Counted from the first letter of the stretch, positions 26,994-36,698 are shown. The stretch: 41,735 nt of DNA from Phycisphaerales bacterium (GCA_020847545.1 JADLBV010000042.1:1-41735), one strand, 5' to 3'. Program-made: numbers and translations. Notes: generated from the letters alone by a model not told the origin.

Positions 26994-27312
26994 GGAACGC
27001 TACACGCTGGTTTTCCTGTTCATCGGCCTGCCCTTTTTTGTGCTGGCGATGTGGCCCAGCGGCATCGGGTGGGTGGGAGAGGTGCTGCACATGCAGTACC
27101 AGACGATTGTGCTGCTGTGCGTGTCGGCCTTTTTTCTGTTGATTATTCTGGAACTGCTCACCATCGTCAGTCAGCAGGATCGCAAGATCACGACGCTGGC
27201 GCAGATGGTCGGCATCCTCGTTCAACAACGGCAGGAATCGGCAACACCGCTGGATGACTCACAGCAGACGGCATTGCGGCAGGCCGGCGAGGCGCTTCGT
27301 GGCCAACGGTAA
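26884..27312 (+). CDS. DUF2304 small membrane protein
   Basis: 142 residues. Helices lie at about 10-28, 41-56 and 66-90, with the short RRLSQYKLKERYTLVFLF loop between the first two; this is the DUF2304 pattern. Members occur next to DPM-like GT2 genes, as here, and are thought to be membrane partners of the glycosyltransferase or to help handle its lipid product. A ~50-residue polar tail (about 92-142) with a likely coiled coil follows. The start is inside the upstream GT2 reading frame (110-bp overlap). The 3' end is 8 nt from the convergent methyltransferase. Confidence 0.8.
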   Translation: MWLYQLIVPYLKQLILLAIGASLLLLAVRRLSQYKLKERYTLVFLFIGLPFFVLAMWPSGIGWVGEVLHMQYQTIVLLCVSAFFLLIILELLTIVSQQDRKITTLAQMVGILVQQRQESATPLDDSQQTALRQAGEALRGQR

Positions 27313-27320
27313 TCGCAGGC

Positions 27321-28064
27321 TTATTTTTTACACACAACCAGAATGATCGAACTGCCCGGTGGAAGATTCACATGTCGTAAAAATCCAGCTTCGGAACGGA
27401 AAATCGCATATAAAATGGCATCCAGCCAGCGGAGGCCAAAATGATTGTCATGGGTGGGCGGGGTTGTTGAGTTGCGCTCGCGAAAATTCTTCAGTTTTCG
27501 GAATGTCCAGATCATCGGCAGCAGAAAGCTGCAAAAGTACGAACACTTCAACACATCCCATTGTCGATGATCGAACAGCGCCAGCAATTGCTTACGGTTG
27601 TATCGACGAAAATGGTGGTTGATGACATCGTGGCTGGACCAGAGGCTTTGCAACGCCGGCACGGTCACCAGCAGAATGCCGCCCGGTTTGAGGGCATCGT
27701 AGACCGCCTTGATCGCCGGCTGTTCATGTTCGACATGTTCAATCACGTCGCAAAGACTGATCAGGTCGAATTGGCCATACGGTTCAAGGTTCCATTCCAA
27801 GCCGGTCTGGAGAACATTCAACCCCTTGGATTGTGCCCGCTTGACGCAATTGGCATCGGCTTCGAGTCCGATCTTGTCGGTGATGCGTTGATAATCGTTG
27901 AGCATCACACCCGTGCCGCACCCAACATCGAGCCAGCGCGGTGAATTTGATGAATAGTTGGGGATGTACCTGTCAAAAAATCCCGTAATGATCCGACGCC
28001 GGGCAACGTGCCACCAATGGCGAAGTTCAAACTGCTCGTATTCCAGAAGAAATTGCAAGTCCAT
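27321..28064 (-). CDS. Class I SAM-dependent methyltransferase (glycan cluster)
   Basis: 247 residues. Motif I PRWLDVGCGTGVMLNDY (about 42-58), acidic loop IGLEAD, LISLCDVIEHVEHE, and ALKPGGILLVTVPALQSLWSSHD followed by HHFRRYNRKQL are the signature of methyltransferases of the UbiE/Methyltransf_11-23 type commonly found in lipopolysaccharide and exopolysaccharide clusters. It is likely to methylate a sugar or lipid-linked intermediate. Last gene of a four-gene minus-strand run; 12 nt separate it from the GtrB-like gene. Confidence 0.83.
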   Translation of the reverse strand: MDLQFLLEYEQFELRHWWHVARRRIITGFFDRYIPNYSSNSPRWLDVGCGTGVMLNDYQRITDKIGLEADANCVKRAQSKGLNVLQTGLEWNLEPYGQFDLISLCDVIEHVEHEQPAIKAVYDALKPGGILLVTVPALQSLWSSHDVINHHFRRYNRKQLLALFDHRQWDVLKCSYFCSFLLPMIWTFRKLKNFRERNSTTPPTHDNHFGLRWLDAILYAIFRSEAGFLRHVNLPPGSSIILVVCKK

Positions 28065-28076
28065 GATGGCGGGGGT

Positions 28077-29132
28077 TTATCCGGTGTGGATGCCGGTTTC
28101 CTGGGTGTTGTTTGTTGATTCCACTGGCGGTTGTTGCGCGGGCAATGGGGGCTTGGGCAGGTTCATTGTCCGGCTGACGATGTACAGTGGCCGGCCTTTG
28201 CTTTGCTCAAAGATCCGACCAATGTATTCACCAAGAATGCCGTTGGAGACCAGAATCGCCCCGCCGACCATGCAGACGAGGATCACCTGTGATGTCCAGC
28301 CGGCCGTGGTGTGGCCGGTCAGTTTGGAGACCACCGCGATGATGGAGACGATGACCCCCAGCGATGCGGTGATGATCCCAAGCCCCAGGCTCAATCGAAG
28401 GGGCAGCGGTGAAAACGACACAGCCGCCGTCCATGCGAATCGGATCATTTTGCTCAGTGGATATTTGGTCGAACCGGCCGCCCGGGCCGGTCGGTCGAAT
28501 CGGACGGCCGTCTGGGGAAATCCGACCCAAGCCACCATGCCGCGTAAAAACCGGTGGGTTTCGCGCATGGCCTTGAGGGCGTCGAGGCATTCGCGTGAGA
28601 CCAGTCGAAAATCGCCCGTGTCGGCCGGCAGATCGGGGTGGATAAACCGCCGCATGAACCGGTAAAAACCCCACGCGGTTAGTCGTTTGAAGGCCGATTC
28701 GTTCTGTCGCGAGGCCCGCTGGCCATAAACCACATCATACCCACGGCCATATTCGCGGATCATCTCCAGCACCACTTCGGGTGGATCCTGTAAATCGGCG
28801 TCCATGACCACCACCGCATCCCCAACCGCCAAATCCAGCCCGGCCGTGACGGCCGCCTGATGGCCGAAATTCCGAGCCAAGGCCGCCACCTTGATGCGCG
28901 AATCAACGCTTGCCCAATCCATCAACAGTTCCAAAGTCCGATCCGAACTGCCATCGTTGACGAACAGCACCTCCACGGCACAGGGAAGCGTCTTCAAAAA
29001 CGCCTCCAATCGCGGCCGAAGATGCGGGATCACCTCCTGCTCGTTGTAAGCGGGAATCACAATTGACAGCAACGAAGGCGTCGGCCGCGGTGTCAGATGG
29101 TGATAAGTCTGAGGCATAGGTCTGTCGGCCAT
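28077..29132 (-). CDS. GtrB-like polyprenyl-phosphate glycosyltransferase (GT2) with two C-terminal helices
   Basis: 352 residues from the ATG at 29132; GTG at 29144 and ATG at 29114 are also in frame. Core: SIVIPAYNEQEVIPHL, VLFVNDGSSDRT, ARNFGHQAAVTAGLDLAVGDAVVVMDADLQDPPEV (the DADLQDPPE box), and ADTGDFRLVSR. Two helices near 250-275 and 285-310 (LSLGLGIITASLGVIVSII and ILVCMVGGAILVSNGILGEYIGRI) match the GtrB/ArnC membrane part. It would transfer a sugar from UDP- or GDP-sugar to polyprenyl phosphate. A Pro-rich tail of about 35 residues is extra. It is co-directional with moaB, 40 nt upstream. Confidence 0.88.
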   Translation of the reverse strand: MADRPMPQTYHHLTPRPTPSLLSIVIPAYNEQEVIPHLRPRLEAFLKTLPCAVEVLFVNDGSSDRTLELLMDWASVDSRIKVAALARNFGHQAAVTAGLDLAVGDAVVVMDADLQDPPEVVLEMIREYGRGYDVVYGQRASRQNESAFKRLTAWGFYRFMRRFIHPDLPADTGDFRLVSRECLDALKAMRETHRFLRGMVAWVGFPQTAVRFDRPARAAGSTKYPLSKMIRFAWTAAVSFSPLPLRLSLGLGIITASLGVIVSIIAVVSKLTGHTTAGWTSQVILVCMVGGAILVSNGILGEYIGRIFEQSKGRPLYIVSRTMNLPKPPLPAQQPPVESTNNTQETGIHTG

Positions 29133-29172
29133 GATAGAGGGCACAACATCGGACGCAAGAAAACGTGAATTG

Positions 29173-29682
29173 TTAATGTTTGTGCAACTGAGCCAACAGG
29201 TGTCTTAATTCGGGGAGAATCAGGCCGGTCAAGGCCAGTTCAACCGCCTTGGTTGATCCCGGTAGGCAAAATATGGGCTTGTTGGTGGCGATACCGGCAC
29301 AGGCGCGGCTCAACATGGCGGCAGCGCCGATCTGCTGGTGGCTGAGCATTCGGAACAGTTCCCCAAAACCGGGCATGGGTTTGTCGAATAATTGCTGTAT
29401 TGTGTCGATGGTCCGGTCGCGCGGGCTGAAGCCGGTGCCCCCATTGGTGATGATGACTTCCACGTCATCGCGTTTCAGGAGGGATTGAACCAATTGGATG
29501 AGTTGATCGGCCTCATCGGGGATCAGATGGTAGGCCGTGAGGGTGTGACCATTTTCAGTCAGCAGATGTTGGATCGTCTGGCCGCTGCGGTCGGTTTGAG
29601 GGGTGCGGGTGTCGCTGAGGGTGATGATGGCACAGTGGGCCGACAGCGCCTGTGCGGATTGTTTGTGTTCCTGATGACTCAT
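29173..29682 (-). CDS. moaB: MoaB/Mog family molybdopterin-binding protein
   Basis: 169 residues, of normal length. The fold signature is AIITLSDTRTPQTDRSGQTI, then VIITNGGTGFSPRDRTIDTI (the GGTG motif and the Asp used for molybdopterin adenylation), GFGELFRMLS, and FCLPGSTKAVELAL. It would adenylate molybdopterin before molybdenum insertion. No other molybdenum-cofactor gene is in the window, which is odd. It begins 3 nt after a lipoprotein gene stop and precedes glycan genes, so the context says nothing about cofactor synthesis. Confidence 0.9.
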   Translation of the reverse strand: MSHQEHKQSAQALSAHCAIITLSDTRTPQTDRSGQTIQHLLTENGHTLTAYHLIPDEADQLIQLVQSLLKRDDVEVIITNGGTGFSPRDRTIDTIQQLFDKPMPGFGELFRMLSHQQIGAAAMLSRACAGIATNKPIFCLPGSTKAVELALTGLILPELRHLLAQLHKH

Positions 29683-29685
29683 GGG

Positions 29686-30129
29686 TCAGGGTTGGATGTC
29701 AGTTTCCTGGGCGATCAGCCGACCATCCTGTTCGACGATGGTGAGGCGGTGTTTACCGGGCAGGGTCAGATAATCCAGCCGGTCGTGGCTGCCGCGGCTG
29801 ATGGCGAGGATTTCATCCAGTGTGTGCAGACCTTGATAGACGCGCAGCCAGGCGTTGACCCCCGGCGCGAATTGGCCGGTCAATGGCCCGGCATGGGCCA
29901 CTTTGCCCGGCTCCACGGTGGTGAAACTGAACGTGGTGGTTTGTGGGAGCAACGCCAGTTGTTCGGGTGATTCCCACCCTTGCTCATCGGGTGGGCCATC
30001 CTTGGTCAGCCAGATCGAGATGGGGGTACTGGTCTGATTTTTCACAGACAATTCAAAGGTTTCCTGTCGATTGGAGGCGCAACCGACCATCAGCAACAAC
30101 GCGGCCAGCGGCAGAAAAAGTCGATTCAT
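29686..30129 (-). CDS. Small lipoprotein of unknown function
   Basis: 147 residues from the ATG at 30129 (MNRLFLPLAALLLMVGC), with AGGA about 10 nt upstream; a 12-codon upstream extension lacks the signal-peptide pattern. Hydrophobic segment and lipobox LMVGC give a predicted lipoprotein. The mature part is mostly beta-like, with SVKNQTSTPISIWLTKDG, TTFSFTTVEPGKVAHAG and LTLPGKHRLTIVEQDG. I do not recognise the family; an immunoglobulin-like fold is possible. It is first in the run lipoprotein-moaB-GtrB-methyltransferase and divergent from carB. Confidence 0.72.
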   Translation of the reverse strand: MNRLFLPLAALLLMVGCASNRQETFELSVKNQTSTPISIWLTKDGPPDEQGWESPEQLALLPQTTTFSFTTVEPGKVAHAGPLTGQFAPGVNAWLRVYQGLHTLDEILAISRGSHDRLDYLTLPGKHRLTIVEQDGRLIAQETDIQP

Positions 30130-30215
30130 GGGTTTTGATCCTAACGGGCACGGGGTGGAATACAATGTTTATCCCGCACTTCTCAAAATGGCCGTATTTT
30201 AAGGCATCTGGACAA

Positions 30216-30244
30216 TGGAAAAATCCGCCCCTGACGGCTACAGT
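30216..30244 (+). promoter_or_regulatory. Sigma-70-type promoter for carB
   Basis: TGGAAA (30216-30221), 17-nt spacer, TACAGT (30239-30244); four of six matches at each hexamer. The start would be near 30251, about 32 nt before the carB ATG. I see no arginine-type operator or pyrimidine attenuator in the short leader. Confidence 0.4.
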
Positions 30245-30282
30245 ACGTCGAATTTTGCGCACGAACCATTTGAAAGAAAGCT

Positions 30283-33200
30283 ATGCCCCGACGGACCGAC
30301 CTTCACACCATTTTGATCATTGGCTCCGGCCCCATTGTCATCGGACAGGGATGCGAATTTGACTATTCCGGCGTGCAGGCCTGCCGGGCGCTCAAGGAGG
30401 AGGGGTATCGCGTGGTGCTGATCAACAGCAACCCCGCCACCATCATGACCGATCCGGAATTCGCGGATGCCACCTACATCGAGCCGATCACCCCCGAAGC
30501 GGTCGAAAAAATCCTCATCCACGAGGCGGCCGCCGGACACCCCATCGACGCCGTTTTGCCCACGCTTGGGGGCCAGACCGGCCTGAACACCGCCGTCGCC
30601 TGCTACGACCGTGACATCTTCAAAAAACACAACGTCAGGATGATCGGCGCCAACCGCGAGGCGATCTATCGCGGCGAAGACCGTCAGGTTTTCAAAGACC
30701 TGATGCTCAAAATCGGCCTGAATGTCCCACGGTCGGGCGTCGTTCACAACATGGAGGAGGCCCGCAAGGTATTGGATGACATCGGCCTGCCGCTGATCAT
30801 CCGCCCCGCCTTCACCCTGGGTGGCACCGGCGGCGGCATCGCGTACAACGTCGAGGAGTTTGAAACCATCGTCACGCGCGGCCTCGATGCCAGCCCCGTC
30901 ACCGAAGTCCTCATCGAGCAATCGGTCATCGGTTGGAAAGAGTTTGAGATGGAGGTCATGCGCGACCGCAACGACAACGCGGTCATCATCTGCTCCATTG
31001 AAAACCTTGATGCCATGGGGGTTCACACCGGCGATTCGATCACGGTCGCACCCATCCAGACGCTTACGGACAAGGAATATCAGCGGATGCGCGATGCCAG
31101 CATCGCCGTCATCCGCGCCGTCGGCGTTGAGACGGGCGGCTCCAACATCCAGTTCGCCATCGACCCCGACAAAGGGGACATGGTTGTCGTCGAGATGAAC
31201 CCCCGCGTCTCCCGCTCCAGCGCGTTGGCATCCAAGGCCACCGGCTACCCGATCGCCAAGATCGCAGCTCTGTTGGCAGTGGGGTATACGCTCGATGAAC
31301 TGCCCAATTTTATTACCTCTGACAAGGCCAAAGGACTGCACACCAGCGCTTGTTTTGAGCCGACCATCGACTATTGCGTCATCAAAATCCCGCGCTGGAC
31401 GTTTGAAAAGTTCCCCGACGCCGATGAGACCCTGACGACCCAGATGAAAAGCGTCGGCGAGGCGATGGCCATCGGCCGAACTTTCAAGGAAGCCCTGCAA
31501 AAAGGGATTCGCAGCATGGAGGTCAAGCGTTTCGGGTTCGGTCTGGACAAATACGACAAATGGCTCAACGCCCGCAAGGGGACGCAGTCAACCGTTCACG
31601 CCGATTCCACGGATAAAACCACACAGGGGGAGTCCATCGACCACGAATGGCCGATCCCCGAAGCCAAGTTGCGGCGAAAACTGGCCGTCCCCAGCCAGGG
31701 CCGGCTTTATTACCTGCGATACGCCTTCAAGATGGGATGGAGCATCGATCAGGTGTATGACCTGACCAAGATCGATCGCTGGTTTTTGTCGCAGATGAAA
31801 CAACTGGTCGATTTTGAAATCCTCCTCGCCAATTCCCCGTGGAACGCCGATGTCATCCGTCAGGCCAAGGAATGGGGATACAGCGATGTGCAGCTCGGCT
31901 CGATTCTGGGACAAAAACCCGCCGAGGTGCGGCATCGACGCGAACAGGATGGGATCAAACCGGTCTACAAGCTGGTCGACACCTGCGCCGCCGAATTTGA
32001 AGCATTTACTCCATACTATTATTCCACCTACGAACAGCCGTATGTGCAAAACGGCAAGCTGGTGAACGAGGATGAAATCCGCCTGACCGACCGCCGCAAG
32101 GTGCTTATCATCGGTGGCGGCCCCAACCGCATCGGCCAGGGGATCGAGTTTGATTATTGCTGCGTACAGGCTGCCTTTGCGATGAAGCAACTGGGGTATG
32201 AGTCGGTCATGATCAACTCCAACCCCGAAACCGTCAGCACCGACTACAACACCAGCGACCTTCTCTTTTTTGAACCGCTGACCCACGAAGATGTATTAAA
32301 CATTTTCGACCGTCTTAACATCGGGGGTAAAGTCCACGGCGTCATTGTCCAATTTGGCGGCCAGACCCCGTTGAACCTTGCCCGTGGATTGATGGAGGCC
32401 GGCGTTCCGATTCTGGGGACTAGCGTCGATTCGCTCGACGCCGCCGGCGACCGCGAGCAATTCCGCCAACTCGTGCAAACCCTGAAGCTCAAACAACCCG
32501 CCAACGGCATCGCCCGCAGCCTGACCGAAGCGCGGGAGATTGCCCGGCAGATCGGCTATCCAGTACTCGTTCGCCCCAGTTTTGTCCTTGGTGGGCGGGC
32601 GATGGAGATCGTCTCCGATGAGGATCAGCTCAATTACTACATGGCCAATGCCGTCGAGGCCTCCACCATCGCCGATGCACCCATCCTGATCGACAAATTT
32701 CTCGACCACGCCACCGAAGTGGATGTGGACTGCATCGCCGATTACGACCCCCACGGCCCGGCCGACCGTGGAAACGCGATCATCTGTGGCGTCATGGAAC
32801 ACATCGAGGAAGCCGGCATTCATTCGGGCGATTCCGCCTGCGCCCTGCCCCCTTATTCGCTGCCCGCTAAGATCGTCGATGAACTTAAACGACAAACCAA
32901 GGCGCTGGCCAAAGCCCTGCGCGTGCGCGGCCTGATGAATGTCCAATACGCCATCAAAGAGGGTGAAATTTACCTGATCGAAGTCAATCCCCGCGCCAGC
33001 CGAACCGTCCCCTTTGTCTCCAAGGCGACCGGCATTTCCTGGGCGCAGGTCGCCGCCAAGGTCATGGCGGGCAAATCACTGGCCGAACTGAACATCCGCG
33101 AGCAACAAGATCCCAAGCACACTTCGGTCAAGGAGGTCGTCTTCCCCTTCGCCAAATTCCCCGGTGTCGATGTGATCCTCGGCCCGGAGATGCGATCGAC

Positions 33201-33681
33201 CGGCGAAGTCATGGGGATCGACCTGAATTTTCCCATGGCCTTTGCCAAGAGCCAGCTTGCCGCCGGAACCATGCTCCCCACCCAGGGGGCGGTCTTCATC
33301 TCGGTGCGGGATGCGGACAAGGCCGACATCATTCCCGCCGCCCGCGTACTGCATCAGTGCGGGTTTGAGATTCTCGCCTCCACCGGCACATGCGACGCCC
33401 TAAACCAACAGGACATCCCCGCCACGCGCATCACCAAGATCAGCGAGGGTCGGCCCAACATCATCGACTACATCAAAAACGGCAAGGTACAGCTCCTGAT
33501 CAATACCCCCACCAAAAAAGGGCCGCAGACCGATGAGGGCAAAATCCGCGCCACCGCAACCCTCAACCGCGTCCCCATCGTCACCACCATCACCGGCGCC
33601 AACGCCGCGGCGCGGGCCATTCAGGCGCTTCAGGCCGCCGACTGGACCGTGCGCCCCTTACAAGACTATTTCGCCAAATAA
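30283..33681 (+). CDS. carB: Carbamoyl-phosphate synthase large subunit
   Basis: 1132 residues, about 60 longer than the E. coli protein. With CarA it makes carbamoyl phosphate for arginine and pyrimidines. Two ATP-grasp halves are visible: [19 protein letters not shown] (11-29) with the first ATP site ([40 protein letters not shown]), and [20 protein letters not shown] near 610 with the second ([33 protein letters not shown]). The C-terminal ~150 residues are the MGS-like allosteric domain ([27 protein letters not shown]). Extra length includes a polar insert near 437-455 ([17 protein letters not shown]) in the oligomerisation region. carA is not in the window. Its 3' end overlaps the convergent AraC gene by 16 bp. 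Confidence 0.96.
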   Translation: MPRRTDLHTILIIGSGPIVIGQGCEFDYSGVQACRALKEEGYRVVLINSNPATIMTDPEFADATYIEPITPEAVEKILIHEAAAGHPIDAVLPTLGGQTGLNTAVACYDRDIFKKHNVRMIGANREAIYRGEDRQVFKDLMLKIGLNVPRSGVVHNMEEARKVLDDIGLPLIIRPAFTLGGTGGGIAYNVEEFETIVTRGLDASPVTEVLIEQSVIGWKEFEMEVMRDRNDNAVIICSIENLDAMGVHTGDSITVAPIQTLTDKEYQRMRDASIAVIRAVGVETGGSNIQFAIDPDKGDMVVVEMNPRVSRSSALASKATGYPIAKIAALLAVGYTLDELPNFITSDKAKGLHTSACFEPTIDYCVIKIPRWTFEKFPDADETLTTQMKSVGEAMAIGRTFKEALQKGIRSMEVKRFGFGLDKYDKWLNARKGTQSTVHADSTDKTTQGESIDHEWPIPEAKLRRKLAVPSQGRLYYLRYAFKMGWSIDQVYDLTKIDRWFLSQMKQLVDFEILLANSPWNADVIRQAKEWGYSDVQLGSILGQKPAEVRHRREQDGIKPVYKLVDTCAAEFEAFTPYYYSTYEQPYVQNGKLVNEDEIRLTDRRKVLIIGGGPNRIGQGIEFDYCCVQAAFAMKQLGYESVMINSNPETVSTDYNTSDLLFFEPLTHEDVLNIFDRLNIGGKVHGVIVQFGGQTPLNLARGLMEAGVPILGTSVDSLDAAGDREQFRQLVQTLKLKQPANGIARSLTEAREIARQIGYPVLVRPSFVLGGRAMEIVSDEDQLNYYMANAVEASTIADAPILIDKFLDHATEVDVDCIADYDPHGPADRGNAIICGVMEHIEEAGIHSGDSACALPPYSLPAKIVDELKRQTKALAKALRVRGLMNVQYAIKEGEIYLIEVNPRASRTVPFVSKATGISWAQVAAKVMAGKSLAELNIREQQDPKHTSVKEVVFPFAKFPGVDVILGPEMRSTGEVMGIDLNFPMAFAKSQLAAGTMLPTQGAVFISVRDADKADIIPAARVLHQCGFEILASTGTCDALNQQDIPATRITKISEGRPNIIDYIKNGKVQLLINTPTKKGPQTDEGKIRATATLNRVPIVTTITGANAAARAIQALQAADWTVRPLQDYFAK

Positions 33682-34535
33682 TGTTCATGACGAGCATATT
33701 CACCCGGCGTGATTCCCGCATATTTTCTAAATAGCCGGATGAAATAACCCGCTTCATACCCCAGTTCATTGGCGATGGCGGCGATCTTTTTCCCCGGCTC
33801 GCGCAGCATCTGCTTGGCACGTTCCATCCGTTGATTCATCAGATACCGCGAGGGGGAGATGCCGAATTTTCGGGTAAAGGCCCGGCACAGATGCTCATAA
33901 CTGTATCCCAGCCCACCCAATGTCTCGATGATCGAATCATGCCTCACCTGGATGCCGTGCAAGAGCGTACGCACCCCAAACGCCAGTTCATCCCCCTCGT
34001 GTCGGCCGGGCGATGCCTGATCGGCCGGGGCGAACAACCGCACCAACGCCTCCAGCATCAACGCCCTGCACGAATGGCGGTCGCTGGTCGAATCGCTGTT
34101 CCATCGATGACACAACGTCTGAACCAGCGTCACCACCGGCGAATGCCCCGGATCAAACGAACCATAAAATGATTGCCCGAGCAAAAACGTCGGAGCTTCA
34201 TGCAGCGTCTTTTGTTTCGGCTCGGCCGGCCAGTAGACCCACCAGGACCTGCCCGATTGCGCCCGGCGGCTCCACACCCAGTCAAAATGGACACAATACC
34301 GATACGCCACCCCATCCACCCCCCGCGTGGTGTGCAACACCCCCGGCGGCACCACCAGCGCCGTCCCGGCCGGGCAGGGCCACTTGCGCCCCTCCATCTC
34401 CACTTCGCACACCCCTTGCGTAAACAAAACCAATTCATGATCCCGCAGTGTGCGCAGCGGCTCCACCTGTCCCGGCTTCCAACGCCCGTGCCAGGTTTCA
34501 TGCACCTGAGGATGTATCCGATACCACCATTCCAT
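33666..34535 (-). CDS. AraC-family transcriptional regulator
   Basis: 289 residues. The N-terminal ~170 residues form a cupin-like sensor ([37 protein letters not shown]), which in this family binds a sugar or small ligand. The C-terminal ~100 residues hold two helix-turn-helix units: [23 protein letters not shown] and [29 protein letters not shown]. It is divergent from two medium-chain dehydrogenases and probably controls them and itself. A palindrome lies just upstream of its ATG (34539-34558), consistent with autoregulation. The last 16 bp overlap the convergent carB 3' end. Confidence 0.9.
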   Translation of the reverse strand: MEWWYRIHPQVHETWHGRWKPGQVEPLRTLRDHELVLFTQGVCEVEMEGRKWPCPAGTALVVPPGVLHTTRGVDGVAYRYCVHFDWVWSRRAQSGRSWWVYWPAEPKQKTLHEAPTFLLGQSFYGSFDPGHSPVVTLVQTLCHRWNSDSTSDRHSCRALMLEALVRLFAPADQASPGRHEGDELAFGVRTLLHGIQVRHDSIIETLGGLGYSYEHLCRAFTRKFGISPSRYLMNQRMERAKQMLREPGKKIAAIANELGYEAGYFIRLFRKYAGITPGEYARHEHYLAK

Positions 34536-34538
34536 ATG

Positions 34539-34558
34539 TCAGAATTGTCCTATTCTGA
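34539..34558. promoter_or_regulatory. Palindrome upstream of the AraC gene, candidate operator
   Basis: TCAGAAT (34539-34545), 6-nt spacer, ATTCTGA (34552-34558): a perfect 7-bp inverted repeat beginning 4 bp before the regulator's start codon. Its position fits autorepression or a leader hairpin. Confidence 0.5.
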
Positions 34559-34572
34559 TCAACATTATCACA

Positions 34573-34600
34573 TTGTAAAGTCGAATATCCAGCATATAGT
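34573..34600 (+). promoter_or_regulatory. Sigma-70-type promoter for the two-dehydrogenase operon
   Basis: TTGTAA (34573-34578), 16-nt spacer, TATAGT (34595-34600). Five of six matches at the -10 and four of six at the -35. The start would be near 34607, directly beside the palindrome at 34611-34626. Confidence 0.5.
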
Positions 34601-34610
34601 TTACATCAAT

Positions 34611-34626
34611 TGACCGGATATGGTCA
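34611..34626. promoter_or_regulatory. TGACC-N6-GGTCA palindrome, candidate operator
   Basis: TGACC (34611-34615) and GGTCA (34622-34626) flank 6 nt. It lies just downstream of the predicted transcription start of the dehydrogenase operon, where a bound protein would block transcription. It differs in sequence from the palindrome at 34539-34558, so one protein may not bind both. Confidence 0.45.
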
Positions 34627-34653
34627 GATTTGTTCCATAAAGGCCCAACCACC

Positions 34654-35673
34654 ATGAAAACCAAGGCGATCGTTTTCGACAAGGTCAACAGCGTCATCCT
34701 CGATGAATTGCAACTCCCTGATCCCACACCGCGCGATCTGGTCGTCCAGAATCTTGTCAGCGGCGTGTCGGTCGGCACCGAACGATGGGCCTATCTCGGC
34801 AAGCGGGATGAATTGACCTTCCCCAACGTCCCCGGATATATGGGCGTCGGCCGGATTCTGGAGGCTGGCAAGGAGGCCGAAAAACGCGGCTATCGCCCCG
34901 GCCAGGTGGTCAACTACATGGCCGGCCGACTGAACGCCCCCCACGGCCCCAACAGTTGGATGGCCACCCATATGTCCCACGCCATCGTCGATGCGTGCGT
35001 CGATCCCGATGGTGGGTTCAACATCCACCGCTGTGAACGACTCCCCGAAGGGCTTGATCCATTTGACGCCTCACTGGCCGGATTGTGCGCGGTGGCGTTG
35101 CGTGGCATCGAAATGGCCCGCATCCCGGCCGGTTCCACCGTGCTGGTCGTCGGGCTGGGGGTGATCGGTCAATACGCCGCCCAGATCTGCCGACTCAAGG
35201 GGGCCATGGTCGCGGTGTCGGATGTGGATGATCAACGCCTGCAAATCGCGGCCGGCAACGGAGCCGAATGGACCATCAACAGCAAAAAAGAGGATATCAA
35301 GGAACGATTCACTCAAGTCGCTCCGCAGGGTTTTGACATCATCATCGACACCTCCTCCATCCCCGCCGTCGTCAACAGCGTGATGCCTTATCTTAAACTT
35401 TTTGGACAGTTCATCTTCCAGGGATGGTATCCACCCCCTTCCGCGCTCGATTTGAACGTTTTCCATATGCGGATGCCCACCTGTTATTTCCCCTGCGCCT
35501 TCAGTGGCAGCGCCGTTGCCACGTCGATGCGCTGGTCCAAGGATGGTAAAACCAACACCCAAAGCCTGATCACCCACCGGCCTCGCCCACAGGATGCCAA
35601 GCAGATTTATGAGATGATCGCCCGCGGCAGCGATGGGTTTCTGGGGATCGTTTTCGACTGGAGCCAGGCATGA
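34654..35673 (+). CDS. Medium-chain dehydrogenase/reductase family protein, atypical zinc site
   Basis: 339 residues from the ATG at 34654 (MKTKAIVFDKV), with AAAGG about 9 nt upstream; an earlier in-frame TTG at 34630 is less likely. The fold is the alcohol-dehydrogenase type: an N-terminal GroES-like domain, then the Rossmann motif VVGLGVIGQYAAQICRLKGA (about 166-185) and VSDVDDQRL. The usual catalytic-zinc cysteine region (CGxCGTD) reads SGVSVGTERW, with Ser in place of Cys, so catalytic zinc is probably absent or bound differently, as in the BchC-like branch. It is translationally coupled (ATGA) to the next dehydrogenase. The substrate is probably a sugar or polyol, by context only. Confidence 0.83.
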   Translation: MKTKAIVFDKVNSVILDELQLPDPTPRDLVVQNLVSGVSVGTERWAYLGKRDELTFPNVPGYMGVGRILEAGKEAEKRGYRPGQVVNYMAGRLNAPHGPNSWMATHMSHAIVDACVDPDGGFNIHRCERLPEGLDPFDASLAGLCAVALRGIEMARIPAGSTVLVVGLGVIGQYAAQICRLKGAMVAVSDVDDQRLQIAAGNGAEWTINSKKEDIKERFTQVAPQGFDIIIDTSSIPAVVNSVMPYLKLFGQFIFQGWYPPPSALDLNVFHMRMPTCYFPCAFSGSAVATSMRWSKDGKTNTQSLITHRPRPQDAKQIYEMIARGSDGFLGIVFDWSQA

Positions 35674-36698
35674 AAGGGTTGATCGTCACCGCCGACCACA
35701 AACTGCAACTGCAGGGCCTGCCCGAACCCAAAATCGGGCCGTACGATGCCCTGGTCAAAATCCGCGCCTGCGGCATCTGTTCCACCACCGACCGCGAAAT
35801 CATCAAAGGCCGACAACCGTATCACAGCGTCTACCCTTGCCTCTTGGGACACGAGGCGATCGGCGAGGTGGTCAAGCTGGGGGAGAAGGTGCGCACCTTC
35901 AAGGTGGGCGATCTTGTCACCCGCCCCAATGGCATCTGGCCCGGCACTCAACGCGACGGCCTGGCGAGCGGCTGGGGAGGATTCGCACAAGTCGGTCTCG
36001 TGCGCGACCGTCGGGCGATGGAGGCTGATGGGGACCCTTCCCTCGTCAACGATTACACCGCCCTGCGACAAAATCGCGTCCCGGCCGGCGCAACGATCAA
36101 ACAGGCGGTGCTCGCCATCGCTCTGGCCGAAACCTCCAGTTGGCTGCGCCACGCCCCATCCGTGGCCGGTCAGACAGTCTGTGTCGGTGGCACCGGCATC
36201 GCCGGCCTCAGCATCGCCTTCTGGTGCAAACTGGCCGGCGCCAAACGGGTCATCATACTCGGTCGGCGGGATGAGCGATTAAAAATCGCCCGCGACATCG
36301 CCGCCGATCAAACCATCAATGTCACCCAGTCCGACCCGGCCGAGATCATCCGCAAGGAATTCCCCGCCGGCATCGACCTCTACTGCGAAGCCGTCGGCCA
36401 GAAGGACCAGCTCCGCATCGGTTTGTCTCTCTTAAAATCAGGCGGAACCCTCGCGGTCTATGGTGTCCCCACCGACCAGCACTACGAGCTGCACTGGAAA
36501 TGGATCCCCGGCGATATTCGACTCATGCAACCCCCCGCCGAGGAACATGTTGACTACGACTGGGTCATCGACCTGATGCGCCGGGGGATCATCCCCGTGG
36601 ACAAGCTACTCACCCACTCCTGGCCCCTGGAACAATTTCAAACCGCCTTCGACGCGGTCGCCGGCGGGGATGTCATCAAAGGAATGCTCGAACTCTAA
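35670..36698 (+). CDS. Zinc-type medium-chain alcohol/polyol dehydrogenase
   Basis: 342 residues. ACGICSTTDREIIKG carries the catalytic-zinc cysteine, and LLGHEAIGEVVKLG the following His-Glu pair. The cofactor domain has VGGTGIAGLSIAFWCKLAGAKRVIILGRRDERL. The four structural-zinc cysteines usual after position 90 are absent, replaced by a WPGTQRDGLASGWGGFAQ loop. Its sister gene upstream lacks the zinc cysteine, so the pair may carry out two linked redox steps or one oxidation with a partner subunit. It is 12 nt from the convergent SirB1-type gene and probably under AraC control. Confidence 0.85.
   Translation: MKGLIVTADHKLQLQGLPEPKIGPYDALVKIRACGICSTTDREIIKGRQPYHSVYPCLLGHEAIGEVVKLGEKVRTFKVGDLVTRPNGIWPGTQRDGLASGWGGFAQVGLVRDRRAMEADGDPSLVNDYTALRQNRVPAGATIKQAVLAIALAETSSWLRHAPSVAGQTVCVGGTGIAGLSIAFWCKLAGAKRVIILGRRDERLKIARDIAADQTINVTQSDPAEIIRKEFPAGIDLYCEAVGQKDQLRIGLSLLKSGGTLAVYGVPTDQHYELHWKWIPGDIRLMQPPAEEHVDYDWVIDLMRRGIIPVDKLLTHSWPLEQFQTAFDAVAGGDVIKGMLEL

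Noticed and set aside
30238-31500. 420-codon antisense open frame opposite carB
   Set aside because: It is a shadow of GC-rich coding sequence; carB is certain on the other strand and the antisense product shows no domain.
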